From Nanobdellota archaeon (GTDB lineage Archaea > Nanobdellota > Nanobdellia > Woesearchaeales > GW2011-AR15), in the NCBI GenBank assembly GCA_018815145.1, contig JAHIYL010000191.1:1-18354 (forward strand): a stretch of 18,354 nt of DNA. Direction: 5' to 3'. The position numbers and the translations under genes are program-made. The notes below the pieces were generated by a model. That model saw only the letters and a list, made by a program, of their open reading frames with translations. It was not told where the DNA came from and made no database searches. Of the stretch, positions 7,696 through 12,661 are shown in pieces. Position 1 is the stretch's first letter; every line of letters begins with the position of its first letter.

Positions 7696-7717
7696 CTTCA
7701 GGTCAATGAAATATTAC
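7696..7717 (-). repeat. Right terminal inverted repeat of the IS66-like element
   Basis: An exact 22-bp complement of 6115-6136, with the GTAA tip at 7717 on the minus strand. The element's TATA box follows within 7 bp. Confidence 0.9.
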
Positions 7718-7731
7718 ATAATTCCAAAACC

Positions 7732-7739
7732 TTTAAATA
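7732..7739 (+). promoter_or_regulatory. TATA box of the microprotein cluster
   Basis: TTTAAATA, preceded by an A-rich BRE-like CAAAAC. It predicts a start near 7762 and a leader of about 39 nt that contains a very strong Shine-Dalgarno sequence. It lies only 15 bp outside the insertion sequence end. Confidence 0.45.
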
Positions 7740-7800
7740 TTAAATATACACTCCATGTAAATTTTATAATGGTTATTATTGAGGGGAGGTGTTTGTAAAA

Positions 7801-7905
7801 ATGGATATGGATGATGCAGACTATCTGCTTGGGGAAGATGAAGATGATGAGGATTTTGAGGAAGAAGAACTTACTTATGATGATGGTGAGGAAGAGGACT
7901 GGTAA
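7801..7905 (+). CDS. Extremely acidic 34-residue microprotein
   Basis: Thirty-four residues, of which 21 are Asp or Glu; there is no Lys, Arg or His. It runs from MDMDDADYLLGEDEDD to a C-terminal EEEDW. A very strong Shine-Dalgarno sequence (GGGGAGGTG, 7783-7791) sits 9 nt before the ATG and a TATA box lies at the right distance, so translation is likely despite the small size. I recognise no family. Such acidic peptides can act as nucleic-acid mimics or as chaperone or ribosome ligands, but nothing in the sequence decides between these. Confidence 0.6.
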   Translation: MDMDDADYLLGEDEDDEDFEEEELTYDDGEEEDW

Positions 7906-7922
7906 GTGCCGTTATATTTGAA

Positions 7923-7933
7923 TTTTTTTTTTT
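7923..7933 (+). terminator. T11 tract between two microprotein genes
   Basis: Eleven consecutive T residues, 18 nt after the acidic-peptide stop and just before the GGAG Shine-Dalgarno sequence of the next gene. It is a strong archaeal-type terminator by sequence, and would allow only part of the transcription to reach the zinc-ribbon gene. Confidence 0.5.
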
Positions 7934-7948
7934 GGAGCAAAAAACAAG

Positions 7949-8107
7949 ATGGATTATGATTTTGGTTATGAGGAACTGATCCTGAACTGCATAATATGTG
8001 GTAAATCAGTGGCTCAATTGGTGTATCCAGGATTTGACAAAGAAGGCTATGTTTGCCCAAGATGCAATGCAGGTGACCTTGGAGATCTTTCTGAGGATAT
8101 GGATTAG
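7949..8107 (+). CDS. Zinc-ribbon microprotein
   Basis: Fifty-two residues with CIIC (14-17) and CPRC (36-39), a four-cysteine zinc ribbon with an 18-residue spacer. An acidic N-terminus (MDYDFGYEEL) and an acidic C-terminus (GDLGDLSEDMD) flank it. GGAG at 7934-7937 lies 11 nt before the ATG. The cysteine pattern supports metal binding, and small archaeal zinc ribbons often bind nucleic acids or the transcription or translation machinery. No specific family is recognised. It follows the acidic peptide gene across a T11 tract. Confidence 0.7.
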   Translation: MDYDFGYEELILNCIICGKSVAQLVYPGFDKEGYVCPRCNAGDLGDLSEDMD

Positions 8108-8119
8108 TTCATCATAATA

Positions 8120-8127
8120 TTTATATT
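8120..8127 (+). promoter_or_regulatory. TATA box of the two-helix membrane protein gene
   Basis: TTTATATT-like sequence about 60 bp before the ATG at 8182, placing the start near 8150 and giving a leader of about 30 nt. Confidence 0.35.
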
Positions 8128-8181
8128 CTACTGAAGTATATTTTTGATTATTGGAATGATTATGTTCATGAGGTGATAGGA

Positions 8182-8400
8182 ATGCTCGAAAATGTTTCAT
8201 ATTATCAGATATTGGGAAGACCTCTTATATATTATATGGGTGTGGTGACTCTGCTCCTGCTCATCTTTACAGCATCTATACCTTTTCTAGTCAGGAAAAA
8301 AGTGAAAGGAATCACTTTCAAGCATCATAAAGTTATTGCTAAGATCACAGTAACTTTTGCCATCCTCCATGGTTTGCTCGCCGGATTGACATATCTTTAG
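8182..8400 (+). CDS. Two-helix membrane protein, possibly heme-binding
   Basis: Seventy-two residues from the ATG at 8182. A GTG nine bases upstream is in frame, but it is part of the Shine-Dalgarno sequence GAGGTGATAGG, so I prefer the ATG. Two transmembrane helices are clear: about 18-37 (YMGVVTLLLLIFTASIPFLV) and about 50-70. The second helix begins with HHK (48-50) and carries H63, a spacing of 14-15 residues. That H...H pattern, with FKHHKVIAKITVTFAILHG, recalls one helix of ferric-reductase or cytochrome b561-type heme proteins, which have about four to six helices. If heme is bound, a dimer would be needed. The heme idea is inference; the membrane topology is well supported. Confidence 0.65.
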   Translation: MLENVSYYQILGRPLIYYMGVVTLLLLIFTASIPFLVRKKVKGITFKHHKVIAKITVTFAILHGLLAGLTYL

Positions 8401-8420
8401 AATACAAGTGAGGACAATTT

Positions 8421-9182
8421 CTAATTTTTTTTTTCCTTTTCCAGATAGATTTTATTAGCATTATGGTATTGATCATGGCTTCCGATATCATACCACTGTT
8501 CTTCAAAAATAAATCCATAGACATGCTTTTTTTCAGCCAGATGCTTGATAAAATCACCTGAATTATCCGGCATATGATGCTCTTTAATCATCTGTTCAAG
8601 TTCTTCTACATCTTTTTTTGCAAAGACATAGCAGGCTGTTGCAGCAAGTGTAGATTTGGGCTTTGCAGGCTTCTCCTCAAAGTCAATCACCTTCAGATTA
8701 TCATCAACAAGCGCTACACCTAGCTTATTTGCAACCTTGTCAATATGTCCAAGATCATAGAGAGCAACAACACTGGCCTTTTTTTCTTTAAAGAACCGGA
8801 CCAGATGAATCAAGGAGAATTCAAACAGATTATCTCCTGCGATCACAAGAAGATCATGGTCAATGTTCTGATGCTCTATCACATAATGCATATCGCCGAC
8901 TGCACCTAGCCTGTTTTCATTAGAAGTAGTCCAGTCATTAACAATCACAATTTTTTTTAGACTTTTGTATGTTTTTTGCCAATCTGTAAAATGAGTATTG
9001 AACTTATCATTTGTGACAATGAATATCTCGTCTATGTCATCGACCTCTTCAATCCTGAACAAAATATGTTCAATAATTGGTTTTCCACCTATTGGAAGAA
9101 GAGATTTTGGCTGATTCTCTGTAAGCGGGTAAAGCCTTGTTGCGTATCCAGCAGCCAGTATTATTGCCTTGATTTGAATCAC
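8421..9182 (-). CDS. Sugar-1-phosphate nucleotidyltransferase
   Basis: A 253-residue NTP_transferase-family enzyme that would make an NDP-sugar from a nucleoside triphosphate and a sugar 1-phosphate, releasing pyrophosphate. The nucleotide-binding signature is LAAGYATRLYPLT (9-21) with PKSLLPIGGKP (25-35). The metal-binding aspartate is in AGDNLF (115-120), followed by FEEKP (168-172) and WYDIGS (230-235). It lacks the C-terminal left-handed beta-helix of larger GlmU or glucose-1-phosphate adenylyltransferase forms. The start is a GTG that overlaps a weak AGGTGA SD. The nearby GalT and glycogen synthase genes suggest glucose-1-phosphate as substrate, but the base and the sugar cannot be read from the sequence. 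Confidence 0.85.
   Translation of the reverse strand: MIQIKAIILAAGYATRLYPLTENQPKSLLPIGGKPIIEHILFRIEEVDDIDEIFIVTNDKFNTHFTDWQKTYKSLKKIVIVNDWTTSNENRLGAVGDMHYVIEHQNIDHDLLVIAGDNLFEFSLIHLVRFFKEKKASVVALYDLGHIDKVANKLGVALVDDNLKVIDFEEKPAKPKSTLAATACYVFAKKDVEELEQMIKEHHMPDNSGDFIKHLAEKKHVYGFIFEEQWYDIGSHDQYHNANKIYLEKEKKN
8425..8434 (+). terminator. T10 tract after the membrane microprotein gene
   Basis: Ten T residues, 24 nt past the stop at 8400 and within the 3' end of the convergent nucleotidyltransferase gene. It probably ends the plus-strand microprotein transcript. Confidence 0.5.
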
Positions 9183-9310
9183 CTATGGATTAGTTCGGTT
9201 TTTTAGGACTAATTAAAAGCAGATACTATAAAAAGTTATTTTTTGTAGGATAATATGCGATAAAATTAATTTTAGCAGGAAAAACAAAAAGTACTATTGA
9301 ATATTAGGCT

Positions 9311-9323
9311 ATATTTTTATATA
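9311..9323 (+). promoter_or_regulatory. TATA box of the 236-residue hypothetical gene
   Basis: ATATTTTTATATA is centred about 27 bp before the ATG at 9345, so the transcript probably starts at the ATG or within a few bases of it. The 9183-9310 interval is otherwise AT-rich spacer between divergent genes, presumably carrying the nucleotidyltransferase promoter as well. Confidence 0.55.
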
Positions 9324-9344
9324 AACTAATTTTGAAAAGGAAGA

Positions 9345-10055
9345 ATGAGTAAATCAAACCTTGAATTGGATATTGATCAGGAGTTCTATAGAAAACTAGC
9401 TCGACAAAAATTGAGTGAAGTATCTGAAGCTAAGAGTAGATTTGATATTACTGACAGAACTATTGATCTGTTTGAATACAAATTACATTTATCATTATAT
9501 AAATCAAATTTTAGAAAAAACACTGACAAAACAGAGTTCATTGTCCTAAGTAATATATATTCTATTTTTGTGGGTGATTTGATTCCAAAAGATATACCTA
9601 TCGATACAGCTGATGGTTCAATAGATAGATATATTACAAGAAAAATGAATGAATTGGAGTCATTATTGCCAGCAGAGGAATACGTCAATCAACAAAAAAA
9701 AGTTCTTAGCACTCCAGGAGAAGTCCAGCAGTTATTAAGTGGTCTGGAAAAGATTGCATTTCAAAGAAATCAAAATGATGGCTCATGGGATAATTATGCT
9801 CTTCCATTGGTTATTTCACAAACGTATTCATCCTTAAAAAAAGTTAGTTTTGCTGATGATGCAGCTTATCAACTACTAGCTATAGTTTTTCATTTAGATG
9901 AAGAACCTGAATTTGGACAAGATAAGTTTTACGCATTTGCCTCTGCTGTGAATAATATAGCATATAATCCAGATACCAGACAAAGAGCATTGAGAATTTA
10001 TAAGGGCTTATTAAGACAGATTGTTGATCAGAAGGTCACATCCGGAAAAAAATAA
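9345..10055 (+). CDS. Hypothetical protein, 236 residues
   Basis: I do not recognise a family. The protein is predicted to be soluble and mostly helical, with no signal peptide, no membrane segment, no cysteines and no P-loop or obvious catalytic motif. The N-terminus (MSKSNLELDIDQEFYRKLARQKL) is charged; a repeated-helix look is seen near 125-230, ending in a basic tail (DQKVTSGKK). A TATA box at the leaderless distance supports the start. It stands alone, between a divergent nucleotidyltransferase and a convergent galT. The composition is more AT-rich in codon use than in the sugar genes, which might hint at transfer, but this is an impression only. Confidence 0.75.
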   Translation: MSKSNLELDIDQEFYRKLARQKLSEVSEAKSRFDITDRTIDLFEYKLHLSLYKSNFRKNTDKTEFIVLSNIYSIFVGDLIPKDIPIDTADGSIDRYITRKMNELESLLPAEEYVNQQKKVLSTPGEVQQLLSGLEKIAFQRNQNDGSWDNYALPLVISQTYSSLKKVSFADDAAYQLLAIVFHLDEEPEFGQDKFYAFASAVNNIAYNPDTRQRALRIYKGLLRQIVDQKVTSGKK

Positions 10056-10092
10056 ATCTACTTCAGTTCACCTCTTTTTCCCTATTCTTTGC

Positions 10093-11037
10093 CTAGTTCT
10101 GTTGCCTGTAGAACTTTGCAGCTTCTTCAGGAGACACAGGATTGATAATTATTTCAGATGAGTTCTCAAAACCTGCCCACCTAGATAGCCTGGGAGTGAT
10201 TATGAGCTGGAAATGCAGGTCTTTAGTCCCATAATGAAGGAAAAAATTGTAAGGTGCTTTTAATTCCTTTAATTTTACTAATATATTTTTCAGTATAGCA
10301 GCCATATCAATGAACTCCTGCTCATTGAATCCTGTTATATTGATGACGTGCCTCTTTGGCATGATCCATATCTCAAATGGGAACTTTGAAGCATATGGTG
10401 TGAAAGCGACCATTGTTTCATTCTCAAAACATCTTCTGTGTGATTTCTTTTCAATGTTGATTATCCTGCAGTATGGGCAGTCTTCTTTGCATACCCTTTC
10501 TTTTTTTGTTATTGTTGTAGGAAGAAGATTCAGTGCAATCACTTGTGAATGTGAGTGTGGGATTGAAGTCCCTGATTCAGGAAGATGATTCTTGAAGATA
10601 GATACATATCTGATACCGTTCTTTATTGAAAGCTCTTCAATCCGATGCTTGTATATCTCCAGAACTTTTGCAATATGACTGACATCAAGGTCTGACATGT
10701 CTTTTTTGTGATTCGGTGTCTCTACAATTACTTCATGATGGCCGTAAGCAGATGCATAGGTGAAGAAATCATGGTCTGACTGGAAGTTAATCTTCCCGGA
10801 TTCTTCTACTGCAGGAAATTTGTTAGGGAATACCCTGATTGACCAGTTCTTTTCGTCGCCTATCCTCAATATCTCAGTAGGTGTCTCTTTTTCATTTCCC
10901 GGACAGAAATAGCACTTCTTTTCACAGGTATCATCATTTTTCCTTTTATCAGATTTGAAATGGTCAGGTCTCTTTGACCTTTCAGTTGCTATGATGACAT
11001 ACTTGTTGAGTACATAGTCCTTCCTGAATTCCGGCAA
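10093..11037 (-). CDS. galT: GalT-family (HIT superfamily) sugar-1-phosphate nucleotidylyltransferase
   Basis: A 314-residue enzyme of the galactose-1-phosphate uridylyltransferase family, which moves a nucleotide between hexose 1-phosphates through a histidine intermediate. The N-terminus (RKDYVLNKYVIIATERSKRP, 5-24) is classic. Zinc-site cysteines are CYFC (42-45), GHHEVIVETP is at 99-108, and the active site is H161-S-H163-S-Q165 in place of the usual HPHGQ. A second CPYC pair (187-190) is an extra. The start is TTG at 11037 with an AGAGGTGA SD just upstream. Archaeal relatives may use UDP- or ADP-glucose, so the exact reaction is open. The adjacent NDP-sugar and glucan genes support a role in glucose-1-phosphate and galactose-1-phosphate interconversion. 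Confidence 0.85.
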   Translation of the reverse strand: MPEFRKDYVLNKYVIIATERSKRPDHFKSDKRKNDDTCEKKCYFCPGNEKETPTEILRIGDEKNWSIRVFPNKFPAVEESGKINFQSDHDFFTYASAYGHHEVIVETPNHKKDMSDLDVSHIAKVLEIYKHRIEELSIKNGIRYVSIFKNHLPESGTSIPHSHSQVIALNLLPTTITKKERVCKEDCPYCRIINIEKKSHRRCFENETMVAFTPYASKFPFEIWIMPKRHVINITGFNEQEFIDMAAILKNILVKLKELKAPYNFFLHYGTKDLHFQLIITPRLSRWAGFENSSEIIINPVSPEEAAKFYRQQN

Positions 11038-11044
11038 TTTTTCA

Positions 11045-11063
11045 CCTCTTTTATCACAAGAGG
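11045..11063 (-). promoter_or_regulatory. galT: Hairpin that can mask the galT ribosome-binding site
   Basis: On the minus strand CCTCTT (11058-11063) can pair with AAGAGG (11045-11050) across a 7-nt loop. The AAGAGG arm is the core of the galT Shine-Dalgarno sequence, so a folded leader would hide it. If transcription starts near 11052, only part of the upstream arm would be in the RNA, so the effect depends on the real start site. Confidence 0.3.
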
Positions 11064-11074
11064 AGATAAACGGG

Positions 11075-11084
11075 TATAAAAATA
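11075..11084. promoter_or_regulatory. TATA box usable in both directions (galT and RNA element copy 2)
   Basis: TATAAAAATA on the plus strand, whose complement TATTTTTATA is also TATA-like. In the plus direction it predicts a start near 11106, just ahead of the structured element at 11110. In the minus direction it predicts a start near 11052 for galT. One TATA site may thus serve a divergent pair, or two overlapping sites may compete. Confidence 0.45.
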
Positions 11085-11109
11085 TTTGGAAAACAAAACA
11101 AAATTTTTG

Positions 11110-11195
11110 TTGTCTCCGTGACGCGATGGAATATTCCGAAGGAATATGAAATAGGATTCATGAAATGAATCCGTCGCCTGTCATGGAGGAGACAA
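11110..11195 (+). ncRNA. Structured RNA element, copy 2 (between galT and the aminotransferase)
   Basis: An 86-nt unit with the same outer design as the copy before pheT. TTGTCTCC pairs perfectly with GGAGACAA (11110-11117 with 11188-11195), then comes the GGA bulge (11185-11187), GTGAC/GTCAT (11118-11122 with 11180-11184), a 2-nt CT bulge and GCGA/TCGC (11123-11126 with 11174-11177). A junction carries two hairpins with GAA loops: ATATTCC/GGAATAT (11131-11137 with 11141-11147) and GGATTCAT/ATGAATCC (11154-11161 with 11165-11172). It runs opposite to both flanking genes, and has a TATA box at the right distance, so it looks like its own small transcript. Confidence 0.6.
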
Positions 11196-11201
11196 AAAAA
11201 A
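11194..11201 (-). terminator. T8 tract after the aminotransferase gene
   Basis: Eight A residues on the plus strand give a minus-strand T8, 22 nt past the aminotransferase stop. It touches the 3' edge of the structured RNA element. Confidence 0.45.
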
Positions 11202-11223
11202 TATTATTCTACAAAAATATATT

Positions 11224-12564
11224 CTATCTTCCCTTCTCGAATTCCCTGAACAGTTCAGCAAATAATTTTGGTACAATTTTCATCTGTTCTTCAGGCTCAA
11301 CAGCTGCTATCCTCATCTGTGTAATACCAGGTGATTCTTCGCCTTTGGGAGTATTGTAAAATCCGGTCATCGGAGCAACAAGAAGAGTTGTCTCTTTGCC
11401 ATTGATATCAACTTTACCTTCGATTGCACAGAATTTTACAAAATCTTCTGCAGAAAATCCAGGTTTGGCAATATTTCTGACATCAACCACTATGTAGATT
11501 GAAGATTCCGGCTGTGATGCAATGATTCCTGGAAGAAGTGCATTGAAGCTATTATGAAGGTCCACGAGAATCCTCTTGTAATAATCCCTAAGCCCTTTGA
11601 CCCAAGTCTGGATTTCCTCATGTGACTCATCAGCAAAGACACTGACAAGATTCTGATCAATTGCAGACGCACAAAGATAGGTGGTATTGGCAGCTACAGC
11701 CTTGACAAAGAACTCCTTGCTGTCTGTCACCAAAGCTCCCATCCTCAGGCCGCATGCATTGAAGACCTTTGACATTGTCTCCAGGCTTATCCTGATACCT
11801 GCCTGTTCGATTCCGGGAATATCATGATCAGTTATGTTCCACACAGTAGATATCTCATCATCAGTATATAAAAGACCCCTGTATGCTTCGTCACTTATCA
11901 GGTATAGGCCGTATTTCATGCAGAGTTTGGCATATTCATTGATTGTCTCCTGCCTTAGGAACTGTCCCGAAGGATTGTCATAAGGGATTATCAGAAGGGC
12001 TCCTGGGTTGTATTTTTGGATTGCAGTTTCCACATCCTGAACAGAAAGCACAGAAAAAGTGCCATCACTGTTCAAAGATCTCTTTAGTGAAACAACTTTC
12101 CTTCCAATTTCTTTACCTACTTCTATGTAATTTGTATAGACGGGATCGAATCCCAGTAGAGGTCTTTCTCCTGTACATGGATTGCCGCACACTCCCAGCA
12201 TAGAAAGCTTCATCAGAGGAGAGCTGCCATTCTCTATTGCAGCATATAGTTTTGGTTTCTTCCCTTTGATGAATGAATTGATTATATTGATGAATGCCAT
12301 GCCGCATTTTTCAGTTCCTACAGTGGCAGTATATTTCCAGACGCCGGCACGCAAATCAGGGTTTGTTGGATAAAGATACTCCTTTATCATCTTTGGATGC
12401 GTTGGAAGTGATACATTGCCTATGGCAACATTGACGACATCCATCGCAGGTTCATTGTTCTGTTTTCTTTTTGCCTGTTGTTCAGCAAACATAATCTGTG
12501 CCTTTCTGATGCATGAGGGCTGTTTTTCTTTGTAGAATTCCGATATTGTTGGTTTTTTATTCAT
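11224..12564 (-). CDS. PLP-dependent class I/II aminotransferase
   Basis: A 446-residue fold-type I PLP enzyme. The Schiff-base lysine is K266 in LETMSKVFNACGLRMG, D225 and Y228 lie in ISDEAYRGL, N197 is in PYDNPSGQ (in place of the common NPNNPTG), and R274 in CGLRMG is the phosphate-contacting arginine. The N-terminal segment MDVVNVAIGNVSLPTHP (41-57) resembles the substrate-lid region. The amino acid it acts on cannot be told from sequence; it is not a typical aspartate or histidinol-phosphate enzyme. The start has no SD; a CTTTAAATATAG TATA box near 12597-12606 gives a leader of about 11 nt. It is separated from the glycogen synthase gene by about 100 bp and has its own promoter. Confidence 0.87.
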   Translation of the reverse strand: MNKKPTISEFYKEKQPSCIRKAQIMFAEQQAKRKQNNEPAMDVVNVAIGNVSLPTHPKMIKEYLYPTNPDLRAGVWKYTATVGTEKCGMAFINIINSFIKGKKPKLYAAIENGSSPLMKLSMLGVCGNPCTGERPLLGFDPVYTNYIEVGKEIGRKVVSLKRSLNSDGTFSVLSVQDVETAIQKYNPGALLIIPYDNPSGQFLRQETINEYAKLCMKYGLYLISDEAYRGLLYTDDEISTVWNITDHDIPGIEQAGIRISLETMSKVFNACGLRMGALVTDSKEFFVKAVAANTTYLCASAIDQNLVSVFADESHEEIQTWVKGLRDYYKRILVDLHNSFNALLPGIIASQPESSIYIVVDVRNIAKPGFSAEDFVKFCAIEGKVDINGKETTLLVAPMTGFYNTPKGEESPGITQMRIAAVEPEEQMKIVPKLFAELFREFEKGR

Positions 12565-12594
12565 TTTTAGTCAATCAATTAGGGTTAGAATTCT

Positions 12595-12606
12595 ATATTT
12601 AAAGCT
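12595..12606 (-). promoter_or_regulatory. TATA box of the aminotransferase gene
   Basis: On the minus strand CTTTAAATATAG, about 35 bp before the ATG. It predicts a start near 12575 and a leader of about 11 nt without a Shine-Dalgarno sequence. Confidence 0.5.
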
Positions 12607-12661
12607 TATGGTAATCGGATGATGTAGGATAAAATTTAAAATGCCAACCTCAGAAACAACA

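Larger units (their letters stand above)
6115..7717 (-). mobile_element. Complete IS66-like insertion sequence (1603 bp)
   Basis: The element is bounded by perfect 22-bp terminal inverted repeats at 6115-6136 and 7696-7717, whose outer end begins GTAATATTTCATTGACCTGA; GTAA tips are typical of IS66 termini. Inside are an intact IS66-type transposase and a 45-residue DUF2080 gene that overlaps it by 4 nt. The transposase stop codon lies within the left terminal repeat. The 8-bp flanks expected as a target duplication (TTCAAATC on the left, ATAATTCC on the right) do not match, so the insertion may be old, or one junction may have recombined. It separates the pheST region from the microprotein cluster and disrupts no gene I can identify. 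Confidence 0.88.

Noticed and set aside
8139..8153. Fifteen-base direct repeat TATTTTTGATTATTG shared with 18138-18152
   Set aside because: AT-rich low-complexity sequence of a length that can recur by chance; flanks differ and no function is suggested.
11110..11195. Reading the two-copy hairpin element as integron attC sites
   Set aside because: The asymmetric stem is similar in design, but the ends lack the AAC/GTT core, the two copies face opposite ways 7 kb apart and no integron integrase is present.
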